Assembly: GCA_913757435.1 (NCBI GenBank)
Contig: CAJYDM010000002.1
Coordinates: forward strand, 558,001-622,000
Length of the DNA stretch: 64,000 nucleotides
From: Syntrophomonas sp. DTU019
Lineage (GTDB): Bacteria; Bacillota; Syntrophomonadia; Syntrophomonadales; Syntrophomonadaceae
Direction: 5' to 3'
The notes below the pieces were generated by a model. The model saw only the letters and a program-made list of their open reading frames with translations, was not told the origin of the DNA and made no database searches. This document shows, piece by piece, positions 7,640-16,778 of this stretch. A program made the position numbers and the translations under genes. The number at the start of each line of letters is the position of its first letter. Within the stretch, counting starts at the first letter, position 1.

Positions 7640-8530
7640 ATGTTAACCTATGTGGATGCTTTTATCGAATATCTCGACTATGAGAAAGGATTGTCCTCAA
7701 ATAGCCGGGAAGCATATCGGCGCGACCTCAACAAGCTGCAGGCTTTTCTTGTGTCGAGTGGCAGGAGGGTCGATTCGGCACAGCTGAGCAAACAGGATAT
7801 CATGGCTTTTCTGACCTGGCAACTGGATAAAGGTGCGGCTCATTCCACCATCGCCCGCAGCCTTTCCAGCATAAAAGGTTTTTTTAAGTTTCTTATAATC
7901 GAAGGGGTGGTCACCCATAATGCGGCCCTGGACCTGGAAAACCCGCGGATCAAACGTCACCTGCCCCGGGTGCTGACCGTGGCCGAGGTGGACCGCTTGA
8001 TGGAGACGCCGCAGGTATCCTTACCGCGGGGCTTAAGGGATCGGGCTATGCTGGAATTGATGTATGGAACCGGTATTAGGGTGTCTGAAATGCTGGCTTT
8101 GGAAGTCACGGATATCAATCTTACCGCCGGCTTTTTGCGCTGCCTGGGCAAAGGCCGCAAAGAACGGATCGTGCCGGTGAACGGCAGTGCACTGCGCTGG
8201 GTGGACCGGTATCTGTCCCACGGCCGCCCGCTGTTGATAAAAAAGAATGCTCAGCGCACTCTATTCCTCAATGCCCGTGGCAATGCCATGACCCGGCAGG
8301 GGTTTTTCAAGATACTCGGCGCCTACGCGCAGAAGGCTGAACTGGATAAGGATATTACCCCCCATACCCTGCGCCATTCCTTTGCCACCCACCTGTTGGA
8401 AAACGGCGCTGACCTGCGCACGGTGCAGGAAATGCTGGGACATGCCGATATTTCCACCACACAGATCTATACCCATCTGACCCGTTCCCGTCTGCTCGAG
8501 GTTTACCAGCTGTACCATCCCCGGGCCTGA
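7640..8530 (+). CDS. xerD: Site-specific tyrosine recombinase XerD
   Basis: 296-aa integrase-family recombinase that resolves chromosome dimers at dif together with XerC. The N-terminal SAM-like domain covers residues 1-90 (FIEYLDYEKGLSSNSREAYRR is the usual opening region). The catalytic set is complete: Arg in YGTGIRVSEMLAL, Lys in CLGKGRKERIVP, His and Arg in HTLRHSFATHLL, His in MLGHADISTTQIY, and the nucleophile Tyr in IYTHL. The upstream RBS is weak. Lying between spoIIM and deoB, it matches xerD (formerly ripX) of Bacillus. XerC versus XerD is decided by context only. Confidence 0.92.
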   Translation: MLTYVDAFIEYLDYEKGLSSNSREAYRRDLNKLQAFLVSSGRRVDSAQLSKQDIMAFLTWQLDKGAAHSTIARSLSSIKGFFKFLIIEGVVTHNAALDLENPRIKRHLPRVLTVAEVDRLMETPQVSLPRGLRDRAMLELMYGTGIRVSEMLALEVTDINLTAGFLRCLGKGRKERIVPVNGSALRWVDRYLSHGRPLLIKKNAQRTLFLNARGNAMTRQGFFKILGAYAQKAELDKDITPHTLRHSFATHLLENGADLRTVQEMLGHADISTTQIYTHLTRSRLLEVYQLYHPRA

Positions 8531-8630
8531 AATGCAGGGTCATGGTCCTAGAGGAATTTTGGGGCATACTACAAGCACCGCATACAATACGCTGATGAAA
8601 GTCAAATGGAGTCCGCTAAGGAGGTTTACT

Positions 8631-9809
8631 ATGAAGAGAAGGGCTATACTGGTGGTGCTGGACGGTGTAGGAATTGGCGCCGCGCCGGATGCAGGCTTAT
8701 ATGGAGATGAGGGTAGCAATTCCCTGGTCAACACTGCGACTGCCATACAGGATTTGCACCTGCCCAACCTAAGCCGATTGGGCTTGGGGCACCTGACGGA
8801 TATACCCGGGGTTCCGGCGTCAGCCAATCCGGTGGGCTCTTACGGCACACTGCAACCGCGGTCTCAGGGCAAGGATAGCACCACCGGTCATTGGGAACTG
8901 ATGGGAGTGCTTCTGGAGCACCCCTTCCCTACCTATAAAAAGGGGTTTCCGCCCGAAGTGATAGATAATTTTGAAGAGGCCATCGGCAAGAAAACCCTCG
9001 GCAATGTAGTGGCCTCGGGTACCGAAATCATCGAACGCCTGGGTGAGCAACACCTGGAAACGGGCTGCCCCATAGTATATACCTCAGCAGACAGCGTTTT
9101 TCAAATCGCTGCTCATGAAGAGGTTGTCCCCCTGGAGGAACTGTATACTATGTGTGAAAAAGCCCGGCAGTTGTTAGCCGGAGAACATGCCGTGGGCCGG
9201 GTCATTGCCCGACCCTTTGTGGGACGACCGGGTAGTTTTGAACGCACCAGTCACCGCCATGATTATTCCCTGAGCCCGCCCCGGAATTTACTTGACCTTA
9301 TCGGTGAGGCGGGAGGACTGGTGGTGGGTATCGGCAAAATCAAGGATCTTTTTGGAGGGCGAGGGGTGACTGACAGCCGGGCCATCACCTGCAATCAAAA
9401 TGGTGTGGAGATGTTGAAAGCAGCTCTGGCTGAGTCTGAAGGTGACCTGGTCTTTGCCAACCTGCTCGATTTTGACCAGGTATTCGGACACCGCAACGAT
9501 GTGCACGGTTATGCCCGGGCGTTGTCCCAATTCGATATGGCTTTGCCCGACCTGATGGGCCTACTACGCCAGGATGATATGCTCATAATAACTGCTGATC
9601 ATGGCAACGACCCCACCACCCCCAGCACCGATCATTCCCGTGAATGTGTGCCGGTGCTGGTGTACTCGCCGGCCTTCCCCGGCGGGATCGATCTGGGATT
9701 ACGCCACGGGTTTAGCGATGTCGGACAGACCATTGCCGATCATCTGGGGATAGATGCCTCCGAGTTGGCGGGCCGGAGTTTTTACCAGGAACTGAAAGGA
9801 CAGCTATGA
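8631..9809 (+). CDS. deoB: Phosphopentomutase
   Basis: 392 aa. Interconverts ribose (or deoxyribose) 1- and 5-phosphate, feeding nucleoside salvage. Start at ATG 8631 behind TAAGGAGG; an upstream in-frame extension to 8532 lacks an RBS and is not conserved in style. Alkaline-phosphatase-superfamily metal sites are visible: VLDGVGIGAAPDA near the N-terminus, DSTTGHWELMG with the nucleophile Thr, and HGNDPTTPSTDHSRE with the C-terminal Asp/His ligands. ATGA overlap with the nucleoside phosphorylase gene indicates translational coupling of the two steps, as in the Bacillus drm-pupG pair. Confidence 0.97.
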   Translation: MKRRAILVVLDGVGIGAAPDAGLYGDEGSNSLVNTATAIQDLHLPNLSRLGLGHLTDIPGVPASANPVGSYGTLQPRSQGKDSTTGHWELMGVLLEHPFPTYKKGFPPEVIDNFEEAIGKKTLGNVVASGTEIIERLGEQHLETGCPIVYTSADSVFQIAAHEEVVPLEELYTMCEKARQLLAGEHAVGRVIARPFVGRPGSFERTSHRHDYSLSPPRNLLDLIGEAGGLVVGIGKIKDLFGGRGVTDSRAITCNQNGVEMLKAALAESEGDLVFANLLDFDQVFGHRNDVHGYARALSQFDMALPDLMGLLRQDDMLIITADHGNDPTTPSTDHSRECVPVLVYSPAFPGGIDLGLRHGFSDVGQTIADHLGIDASELAGRSFYQELKGQL

Positions 9810-11116
9810 ATTACTCCGATTTAATAATGAAAAAACGCGATGGCCTGAGCCTCAGCCAGGCTGAAATAGAATTTATAGTCAGGGGCATAAGCGATAAAAC
9901 GATGCCGGATTACCAAGTGGCTGCCTGGGCTATGGCAGTCTATTTTCAAGGCATGGATGAAGAAGAAACGACGCAGCTAGCCCTGGCTATGGCACGGTCC
10001 GGTGATATAGTCGACCTTTCTCAGGTAAAGGGCATTACGGTAGATAAGCACAGCACCGGAGGGGTCGGTGACAAGACCACTCTGGTGGCTGTACCTATTG
10101 CCGCTGCCGCTGGGGTCCCCGTGGCCAAGATGTCGGGACGGGGCTTGGGGCATACCGGCGGCACCATAGATAAATTCGAATCCATCCCTGGTTTCCAGGC
10201 TGAGCGGGATTATGATGCATTCATCAGGCAGGTCAATCACTTGCGGGCGGCGGTAGTTTCCCAGACCGGCAATCTGGTGCCGGCTGACAAACGCCTATAT
10301 GCCATCCGCGACCTGACTGCCACCGTGGAGAGTATACCGCTCATAGCCTCCAGCATTATGAGCAAAAAACTGGCTTCAGGTGCAGATGGCATCGTATTGG
10401 ATGTGAAAGTGGGCCGGGGGGCTTTCATGAAAGACATCGCGGCGTCGCGTCGTCTGGCCGAAGCCATGGTGTCTATCGGACATGGCGCTGGCAAACGAAT
10501 GGTAGCGGTATTGAGCGCCATGGATCAGCCCTTGGGTTTTATGGTGGGCAATGCCCTGGAGGTAATAGAAGCAATGGATACTTTGCAGGGGCAGGGACCT
10601 GAAGACCTGACCGAGCTGTCCCTGCGTCTGGCCGCCGAGATGATCCTGCTGGGGCAGAAAGCCTTTAAGCTGACAGAAGCCCTGGAAATATCCCGGGAAA
10701 TGCTCGCTTCGGGAAAAGCAGCCCACAAACTGAACCAGCTGATAGCCTGGCAGGGAGGAAGCTGGAATGAAGCCGGACCTGCTTACGGTCTGCCCCAGGC
10801 TGAAATCAAAGCGGCGGTAAACGCACAGCAGGGCGGATTCGTGCGTAGCATTGATGCCTTTGCGGTGGGACGGGCCGCCATGCACCTGGGTGCGGGGCGG
10901 GAGCAGCTGGGTGATATTATCGATCATGCCGTTGGAATACAACTGTTGAAGAAATGCGGCGATGAGGTGAAACCGGGTGAACCCCTGGCGATCATGCACT
11001 ATAATCTCCCGCAGCGCAAGACCGCAGCCCAGCAGCTGCTAAATCAGGCTTTCGTAATCGCCAGCACCAAACCTGCTCTTCAACCACTTATAATAGATGT
11101 CATCCGCGCGGAATGA
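9806..11116 (+). CDS. pdp: Pyrimidine-nucleoside phosphorylase
   Basis: 436 aa. Phosphorolysis of uridine or thymidine to base plus (deoxy)ribose 1-phosphate, the substrate of the deoB product. The family signature is present as SGRGLGHTGGTIDKFESIPG near residue 110. The phosphate-binding KHSTGGVGDKTTL lies near 80, and the C-terminal domain near 350-436 is complete. Known enzymes of this length from Firmicutes accept several pyrimidine nucleosides, so pdp/pyn is preferred over deoA. In B. subtilis the corresponding position holds the purine enzyme pupG. The stop lies 34 bp from the end of the convergent reverse-strand gene. Confidence 0.93.
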   Translation: MNYSDLIMKKRDGLSLSQAEIEFIVRGISDKTMPDYQVAAWAMAVYFQGMDEEETTQLALAMARSGDIVDLSQVKGITVDKHSTGGVGDKTTLVAVPIAAAAGVPVAKMSGRGLGHTGGTIDKFESIPGFQAERDYDAFIRQVNHLRAAVVSQTGNLVPADKRLYAIRDLTATVESIPLIASSIMSKKLASGADGIVLDVKVGRGAFMKDIAASRRLAEAMVSIGHGAGKRMVAVLSAMDQPLGFMVGNALEVIEAMDTLQGQGPEDLTELSLRLAAEMILLGQKAFKLTEALEISREMLASGKAAHKLNQLIAWQGGSWNEAGPAYGLPQAEIKAAVNAQQGGFVRSIDAFAVGRAAMHLGAGREQLGDIIDHAVGIQLLKKCGDEVKPGEPLAIMHYNLPQRKTAAQQLLNQAFVIASTKPALQPLIIDVIRAE

Positions 11117-11150
11117 ATGGGGTTGCAGTGAGTATGGCTAATCACAGCCC

Positions 11151-11579
11151 TCATCTGGTTAGCCATCCGGCCTGGACTACACTAAAACCGTGCACCGAGC
11201 CGGCGCCCTCGGTATTGGAGAATTCGATAGTAATATCCAGGCCGCCGCTGACCCCGCTGAACTGAGCGATGTATTTTACCAGGGTGATGTCGGGATAAAT
11301 AACTGTGCTGTAGTAATGGCTGGATAGATAAAGGCCATAGCTTTGTTTAACAAATTCACTGAAGCTTTGAAAATCGGCTGCGGAAAGCTGAGCCCGCAGA
11401 TGTTCGTCGAAGTGTTCGGAGAACTCAGGGTAATTGCCCTCACTCAGAGCGGTCAGCATCTGCCCGGCGATGGGATCAGCATGATTTCTTATACGGGTTT
11501 CCTCCCGGAAATCGGGCCTTCCCAGGCAAAGCGCCAGAATCACCAATATGGCCACTAAGGTAATAGCGAAGTACCGCAA
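11151..11579 (-). CDS. Predicted membrane-anchored protein, DUF3887-like
   Basis: About 142 aa on the reverse strand, convergent with the phosphorylase gene. It begins with an uncleaved-looking hydrophobic helix (RYFAITLVAILVILALCLG), followed by a soluble domain with IAGQMLTALSEGNYPEFSEH and repeated acidic/aromatic residues. The pattern of a short helical repeat, then FSVVQ-type strands, resembles DUF3887/NTF2-like lipoprotein domains, but I am not certain. Start taken at TTG 11579 because GGAGGGGGGAGAGG lies just upstream; a longer TTG start at 11609 has no RBS. Role unknown. It interrupts the usual deoB-phosphorylase-dacF order. Confidence 0.65.
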   Translation of the reverse strand: MRYFAITLVAILVILALCLGRPDFREETRIRNHADPIAGQMLTALSEGNYPEFSEHFDEHLRAQLSAADFQSFSEFVKQSYGLYLSSHYYSTVIYPDITLVKYIAQFSGVSGGLDITIEFSNTEGAGSVHGFSVVQAGWLTR

Positions 11580-11699
11580 TAACCTCTCCCCCCTCCTGAC
11601 CTGCCGCAAATACCAACTTCTTGCTGCTGGTTATATTTTCTCTTAAGCAAAGCAATTAGCCAAGCAGTTTTTAGATTACCGCCTGCTCCCTGCACCCCT

Positions 11700-11731
11700 T
11701 TAGCATAATAGACCCGAATGCTAAATATAAT
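11700..11731 (+). promoter_or_regulatory. Inverted repeat and -10-like element upstream of dacF
   Basis: TTAGCAT (11700-11706) and ATGCTAA (11718-11724) form a perfect 7-bp inverted repeat with an 11-bp spacer. TATAAT follows at 11726-11731, 36 bp before the dacF start. The dyad would cover the promoter spacer, so it could be an operator. No good -35 hexamer is visible and no clear sigma-F/G match was found. Confidence 0.35.
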
Positions 11732-11766
11732 CTACTAATGAACATTTTGGGGAGGTATTGCCTGCT

Positions 11767-12915
11767 ATGAAAATCGGCAGAAACTTGGCCTGGATGGTGC
11801 TCTGCGCTTTCTTCTTGGGCCTGGTGTTCCCAGCGGTTAGCCAGGCTGAAACGCTGGATGTCAAAGCGGAATCATATATTTTGATAGATGCTGATTCCGG
11901 CCAGGTGCTGTTGGCGCATAACGAGCACAATCAAATGCCGCCAGCCAGCATGACAAAACTGATGACTCTGATTTTGGTTGCTCAGGACCTGCAAGCTGGC
12001 AAAGCGAACTTGACGGATATGGTAGTAACCAGCGAAAATGCCTGGAAGATGGGCGGATCCCAGATATATCTGGAACCTGGTGAAAAGTTCAGCCTGGAAG
12101 AGATGCTCATAGCAATAGCAGTAGGATCGGCCAATGATGCCTGTGTAGCGGTGGCTGAACACCTGGAAGGCAGCCATGAGGCCTTTGTAGAACGCATGAA
12201 TAAAACCGCTCAGGAAATGGGCTTAAAAAACACTCATTTTGTCAATTCCTATGGCCTGCCTGCACAAGGCCACTACAGCTCCGCATACGATATGGCAGTG
12301 ATAGCCCGAGCCGCCCTGCAATATCCTAAACTGCTTGAATACAGCTCTATCAAGGAATATGAGCTGCGCAACGGGGAGTTCATACTATATAACACCAACA
12401 AACTATTGTGGTGGTATCAAGGCGCAGACGGTTTTAAGACCGGGTGGACCAATGAAGCCAAGTATTGCCTGACCTCTACGGTGAAACGCGACGGCCTGCG
12501 CCTGATAGCGGTGGTTATGGCCTCTCCGGAGCCGCGCGGTAATTTCCGCGACAGCATGGTACTGTTCAACTACGGGTATGCCAAATATGCTTTTAAAAGC
12601 TTCTTCGATCAGGGCAATGTGTGTGGAGCGGTCAAAGTCGGCAAAGGTCTGGCTGAAAGTTTAGAGGTAGTAGCCGCGGCCGATGTCGGGAGCATTTGCT
12701 TGAAGGGTGAGGAAAAATCACTTTCATATCAGCAGTTACTGCCGGACTACATCGATGCGCCCATCTTAAAAAACCAGAAAATCGGAGAGATAGAGATATA
12801 TAAAGATCAAACCCTGGTCAAAAAGGTGGACCTGGTGGCTTCCCAGGACATTCCTGCAGCCGGCCCGGTACGCGAAATGCTCAAGCTTCTGCAAATGGTG
12901 TATCTGCTCATCTAA
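11767..12915 (+). CDS. dacF: D-alanyl-D-alanine carboxypeptidase, DacF-type
   Basis: 382-aa penicillin-binding protein of the S11 family that trims stem peptides of (cortex) peptidoglycan. Signal peptide at the N-terminus ends near VSQAETLD. Catalytic motifs: SxxK as PASMTKLM, SxN as AVGSANDACV, and KTG as DGFKTGWTNEA. The C-terminal beta domain has LVKKVDLVA and an amphipathic tail (MLKLLQMVYLLI) suited to membrane association. ATG 11767 is chosen with GGGGAGG 10 bp upstream. In Bacillus dacF directly precedes spoIIAA; here a 4-kb accessory stretch separates them. Confidence 0.94.
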   Translation: MKIGRNLAWMVLCAFFLGLVFPAVSQAETLDVKAESYILIDADSGQVLLAHNEHNQMPPASMTKLMTLILVAQDLQAGKANLTDMVVTSENAWKMGGSQIYLEPGEKFSLEEMLIAIAVGSANDACVAVAEHLEGSHEAFVERMNKTAQEMGLKNTHFVNSYGLPAQGHYSSAYDMAVIARAALQYPKLLEYSSIKEYELRNGEFILYNTNKLLWWYQGADGFKTGWTNEAKYCLTSTVKRDGLRLIAVVMASPEPRGNFRDSMVLFNYGYAKYAFKSFFDQGNVCGAVKVGKGLAESLEVVAAADVGSICLKGEEKSLSYQQLLPDYIDAPILKNQKIGEIEIYKDQTLVKKVDLVASQDIPAAGPVREMLKLLQMVYLLI

Positions 12916-13030
12916 GGCAATTTCCTTCTCCCGGTTATCCTTGATTTAAGAGACTGCCTTTTTCAAATAACTGCACTAATGAAGTGGAATGACATGGCTT
13001 AGATTATTCTGGCACAGAATTTGACTGGCA

Positions 13031-13088
13031 ATAATATTTAAGATGGGCTATCTATTTGAGGATAGCCTTCTTTTCTGGAAAATATTAT
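13031..13088 (+). terminator. Nested inverted repeats downstream of dacF, possible terminator
   Basis: The inner stem GGCTATC (13046-13052) pairs with GATAGCC (13061-13067), followed by TTCTTTTCT. An outer pair, ATAATATTT (13031-13039) and AAATATTAT (13080-13088), is also perfect. The inner hairpin could end dacF transcription; the nested outer arms are unexplained. Confidence 0.5.
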
Positions 13089-13129
13089 AATTTAATCTAA
13101 TCAGCAAGTTGCAAGGAGTGGCCATTGGT

Positions 13130-13594
13130 ATGGTAATGGGACCAAAAGCCCTTTTTAATATACTAATTAAATTAATAGGCGTAATTACTATAGCTTATAT
13201 TCTAAGGAAACTGATGAGTATGTTGAATCGTTCGGGTTATTCCGGATTAAATTTTGCTATGTCATTATATTTAATAATCATGTTCATATTCGGCCTATAT
13301 TTGCTTCAAAATGATAACTGGTTTTTTATTACTGGAACTAGACCCACAAATTTATCATTTGAAACCGAATATACTGTACAAAACATAGTACTTCTTTGCC
13401 TGAAAATAATCGGTATGGTCTTAATCACGATACAAGTAAACTCATTGCTGGACTTAATACAGTTTTATATTAGTACAGATGCTGTGGAACTAAGCTCATC
13501 AATCCGGTTGATTCCTATCAATATAGCATTACTTTTATTAGGTTATGTTTTATTAATATGGAGCCCTATCAAGATGGACAATGGAGATAAGTAG
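13130..13594 (+). CDS. Uncharacterised four-helix membrane protein
   Basis: 154 aa, AT-rich compared with flanking sporulation genes. About four hydrophobic helices: LFNILIKLIGVITIAYIL, FAMSLYLIIMFIFGLYLL, NIVLLCLKIIGMVLITI, and a last one with NIALLLLGYVLLIW. No motif I recognise. ATG 13130 chosen because AAGGAGTG lies about 10 bp upstream. The base composition and the IS next door suggest acquisition by transfer. A partner relation with the next membrane-anchored gene is possible, but there is no direct evidence. Confidence 0.6.
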   Translation: MVMGPKALFNILIKLIGVITIAYILRKLMSMLNRSGYSGLNFAMSLYLIIMFIFGLYLLQNDNWFFITGTRPTNLSFETEYTVQNIVLLCLKIIGMVLITIQVNSLLDLIQFYISTDAVELSSSIRLIPINIALLLLGYVLLIWSPIKMDNGDK

Positions 13595-13748
13595 GATTTG
13601 CTTTCGAAAAGCGGCTAAGAAGTATGGATTTCCTGACCGGGTAATTTTGATGACCGACGGCAGCAGGATGGATGACGAGAACCTGCGCTCAAATTACTGC
13701 ATACGGTATTTTAATGTTATATTGCCAGGTAGGGGAAGAATATTATGA
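13581..13748 (+). pseudogene. Short unrecognised open frame, possible gene remnant
   Basis: A 55-codon frame starting at ATG 13581 and overlapping both neighbours. Its composition is more GC-rich than either. It contains KKYGFPDRVILMTDGSRMDD, which loosely recalls the YG-x-P, then TDxGS, stretch of integrase-core transposases, but the match is too short to decide. No RBS is seen. Listed as a possible relic within the accessory stretch. Confidence 0.25.
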
Positions 13749-14614
13749 ATGGATTCAAAAGAAACATCATCGGAGTATTCATATTTGCATTAATGCTGTT
13801 GGTGATAGTCTTTATTAATCAATTACCTGACGGAAAAACAGATAGGGAGCCTAAGCCTGATTTAACGAATGTATTAACCCGGGCTGAAATTGAAAAAGCA
13901 CTAAGCGAAAAAGGGTTTTATCCGGTTAAGGTGGTAGAAGATGATGGAACTTATTCAAGAGATGATATTACTCCTGTAATATATTACCTTAACGACACCG
14001 ATACTATCATTCTTTATGATTACGCCTCCATAGCAGAACGCACCCACAATGTATCTGTCACCCATTTGGGAGACTCGATTTCTGTTGATTACCCTATGAG
14101 TGATATTTATATCCATTGGACCTTCCCGATACGCAACTTTTCGCTTGTGTACAGGATTGATACAGAGGCAATGCCTGATTCAATATTTGTCAATAAAATG
14201 GATAATGATTTAAATAGAATAAAGCAAGTGGCTTTAGATTTTAACAACGGAAAAGAAGCTTTGCTTTATGGCAAGGGCACAAACTGGGAAGCACAGTCAT
14301 TTGTTGAATACTACCAGAATTGGTATGAAGATAAAGACGGTGAAGTTCGTGCTGACCAATTATCCAAACAAAACCTAAAAGTACGATATTTAGGGCCTGA
14401 AAATGAAAAGCCCCAGTCAATACAGTATGAATATATAGGCGGTGGTACTGGAAGGGGAGCCTTTCGGACTATATCCGCAGATAAAGATGGATGGGTAAAG
14501 GTTGTTAGCAGCGCAGGTAGTGGTTTTATACCGAATCCCAAGACCGTTTGCACTCTAAACTTGGTGTGGGGCAACAATAAAGAAACTATTCGTATAACAC
14601 CCCAAAATAGTTAA
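13745..14614 (+). CDS. Uncharacterised membrane-anchored extracytoplasmic protein
   Basis: 289 aa. An N-terminal hydrophobic helix (IIGVFIFALMLLVIVFI) follows a basic start, so the rest is probably outside the membrane. The remainder is rich in Asp, Tyr and beta-strand patterns, with no catalytic motif I know. No lipobox cysteine. RBS GGGGAAG lies upstream of the ATG. AT-rich like the gene before it and unlike the neighbouring sporulation genes, so likely recently acquired. It ends 222 bp before the left end of the insertion sequence. Confidence 0.6.
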   Translation: MNGFKRNIIGVFIFALMLLVIVFINQLPDGKTDREPKPDLTNVLTRAEIEKALSEKGFYPVKVVEDDGTYSRDDITPVIYYLNDTDTIILYDYASIAERTHNVSVTHLGDSISVDYPMSDIYIHWTFPIRNFSLVYRIDTEAMPDSIFVNKMDNDLNRIKQVALDFNNGKEALLYGKGTNWEAQSFVEYYQNWYEDKDGEVRADQLSKQNLKVRYLGPENEKPQSIQYEYIGGGTGRGAFRTISADKDGWVKVVSSAGSGFIPNPKTVCTLNLVWGNNKETIRITPQNS

Positions 14615-14733
14615 ACAAGAGGATGTGAACCGCCAATCAGGTAAGGAAAAGGCAGTACCAAATGATATTTTGAGACGAATTAAAGAAGACGAGGTGCGGG
14701 CAGACCCATGCTCCCGCCGTACAGTGGACAGGC

Positions 14734-14836
14734 AGGCAAAATGTTTTGCAACAATTGCAGAATCATTCAGGCGGGCAGATAGAGCCGTCTGCCCCTACAA
14801 CCCGGCCGGCCCCCGTTTTAAGGGGCGGGCTTTTTT
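14734..14836. repeat. Left copy of 103-bp direct repeat (IS target duplication)
   Basis: Identical over all 103 bp to 16779-16881 and directly abutting the left terminal inverted repeat of the IS. It contains a dyad (GGGCAGA at 14773-14779 with TCTGCCC at 14788-14794) and a terminator-like hairpin ending in six T residues. Confidence 0.95.
14803..14836 (+). terminator. Terminator-like hairpin in left direct repeat
   Basis: GC-rich hairpin with GGCCCCC and GGGGCGGGC arms around GTTTTAA, then TTTTTT. Being inside the duplicated target, it is present again at 16848-16881. Confidence 0.6.
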
Positions 14837-16778
14837 CCTGACTTTTGCAAAATAGAGGAAGAAGAAAGCTCTCCGCGCCCCTAGATGATAGGCAATTGAG
14901 AGCTTTTCTTTTAATTGTAGGATTGTATATCTAAGCTTTGCGGATGTCTTTCAGTTTACCATACGGTAAGATTTCAGGAAGTTGTAAAGTACTTAGGATT
15001 GCCGAAAAGTCTTCATTTGATTGGTTCTTTAGATAATATGAGCTGTTGCTTTTTGCATCATCAATAACAGTAAGATTAGCACTTCGAAGAGCATCTTGGA
15101 TCTTTTCGGTAGACAACTCAAGTTTTTCTTTTCTGAGTTTGTATTCTAGATACCGCTGGATTACCAAAGCCAGGTAGCACATTACGAAATGGCCGCGAAT
15201 ACTCGATTCTGTCCAAACAAAGATGGGTCTGGCCTCTAAATTGCTTTTCATAACCCTGAAGCTCTCCTCAATCTTCCAAAGGCCTTGATAGATCCCTATC
15301 ACCTGCGCCGCTGACAGGCTTTTGTCCGAGCTTTGAATTCCATAATATCCATCGAATTGTGCATCCATTTCAACCTGATTTTCGTTGAATGAAACGTGAT
15401 CGTCATCAAAAATGGCCAGTTGCACATACTTTTTGCCACCCTTTTTCATTTCTGCTTTGAGACTGGATTTGGAGTCCACAAGGCGCCGGGACTTCTCTAT
15501 CAATCGTTCGCGGTCTCTACGGTCTTTCTCAGCACGTTTAGCTGACCAAGTTATCACCATATTGTCATCGAGCAAGACTTTTTCGCCATTAATCTTAACA
15601 CTGTTCTGAAAATTGCAGACCTTCCATTTAAATTGCGGGCTCTCCACAGTGTAGCCCTCGTCCCCAAGAACTAGGTTCTTAATTGCTTTACTTGCAGATC
15701 GGATTTTGTATGCCATGACATAATCAAAACCTTTTGACCTGAGGTAGGCCAGGTTCTGTTTAGAATTTAGCCCACGATCAGCGGTTATTATAATCTTCTT
15801 TATGCCATAGGTTTCCCGTAAGTATTCCATAACTGGCACCAGCGTCTTAAAATCATTGGTATTTCCGGGGAACAGTTCATAGCTAATTGGGATGCCCTCA
15901 TCGTCAATTAAGAGCCCCATTACGACTTGGACCTGATTTACTTTGTTGTCTTTAGAATAACCGAACTTCTTAAGTTCATCGGCTCTGACTGACTCAAAGT
16001 AATAAGTGGTAACATCGTAGAAAGCAACTCCAAGGTTGCGTGTCATTTTAAGTGATAGCTGCTTGTTCAAGTGCCTTTCCAGAGATTTCTTTTCATTGGC
16101 AAGAAAAGAAAGACTCCGGTATATTTGTTCTAAATTCATTTCCTTGGAGTTGATAAAGAACTCCTTTTGTTCAAAGCTCTTTTTCTTTGATGCCGGTTTT
16201 AGCAGCCGGAAGTAAACGAGCATAGATGTCGTATCTTTGACTTTGAACTTAAGGTTGGAATCACGCTTCTGGCGATAATCGAAGAAGTAATCAAGTTTCA
16301 ATTCATCCCAGATACTCTCGTATACCTTAACGCCGTAATTACGAATAGGAAAGCCTTTAGCAGCGTCGTTATCAGATCCTTCCAGGTAATGCTGGATATC
16401 TTTAAATATTGCTTCTTGTTTAAGACTCTCGTTGAAAGCCCTGGACTCCCGGCATTCTCTGCGCAAACGATTCAGAATTCCAGGCTCCTGCGCTTCCAAT
16501 TCGTCTGCACGCCCTAATACCTTAAGTACCCTGGTCTTGGGCTTCTTATTAACTGGATCCCGATAAGACTCCACGATTCTCACATATTTGATCCCTCGGC
16601 TGTTATATACCTGTAGACTGCTCATGCCTGCACCCCTCGTATGAACCAAGTATAGTATAACCATATTATAACATACATACGTTAGATATACAGTAGAGGG
16701 ATATAAAAAATACCCGATAAATACTAATATTACAGCATTTACACGGGTATTCTTTTCAGCTTATCTGCAAAAGTCAGG
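14837..16778 (-). mobile_element. IS1634-type insertion sequence, complete, 1942 bp
   Basis: Ends are perfect 13-bp inverted repeats: CCTGACTTTTGCA at 14837-14849 and TGCAAAAGTCAGG at 16766-16778. One full transposase gene lies inside on the reverse strand. Identical 103-bp direct repeats abut both ends, an unusually long target duplication. IS1634 of Mycoplasma is known for long, variable-length duplications, so family and duplication agree. Intact ends, gene and unmutated repeats point to a recent insertion. Confidence 0.93.
14931..16625 (-). CDS. IS1634-family (IS4-like) DDE transposase
   Basis: 564 aa from ATG 16625, which has GAGGGGTG upstream; a longer frame to 16664 is less likely. 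DDE residues: Asp in AFYDVTTYYF, Asp in IITADRGLNSK, and Glu in WKIEESFRVMKSNL, with the following ESSIRGHFVMCYLAL typical of the YREK region. The N-terminus, MSSLQVYNSRGIKYVRIVES, is standard for IS1634-type proteins. It catalyses cut-and-paste movement of the surrounding element. No frameshift or internal stop, so it is presumably active. Confidence 0.95.
   Translation of the reverse strand: MSSLQVYNSRGIKYVRIVESYRDPVNKKPKTRVLKVLGRADELEAQEPGILNRLRRECRESRAFNESLKQEAIFKDIQHYLEGSDNDAAKGFPIRNYGVKVYESIWDELKLDYFFDYRQKRDSNLKFKVKDTTSMLVYFRLLKPASKKKSFEQKEFFINSKEMNLEQIYRSLSFLANEKKSLERHLNKQLSLKMTRNLGVAFYDVTTYYFESVRADELKKFGYSKDNKVNQVQVVMGLLIDDEGIPISYELFPGNTNDFKTLVPVMEYLRETYGIKKIIITADRGLNSKQNLAYLRSKGFDYVMAYKIRSASKAIKNLVLGDEGYTVESPQFKWKVCNFQNSVKINGEKVLLDDNMVITWSAKRAEKDRRDRERLIEKSRRLVDSKSSLKAEMKKGGKKYVQLAIFDDDHVSFNENQVEMDAQFDGYYGIQSSDKSLSAAQVIGIYQGLWKIEESFRVMKSNLEARPIFVWTESSIRGHFVMCYLALVIQRYLEYKLRKEKLELSTEKIQDALRSANLTVIDDAKSNSSYYLKNQSNEDFSAILSTLQLPEILPYGKLKDIRKA

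Noticed and set aside
14625-14855. 76-codon forward frame running into the left end of the IS
   Set aside because: It crosses the direct repeat and its terminator hairpin and ends inside the IS; no conserved pattern. Treated as chance.
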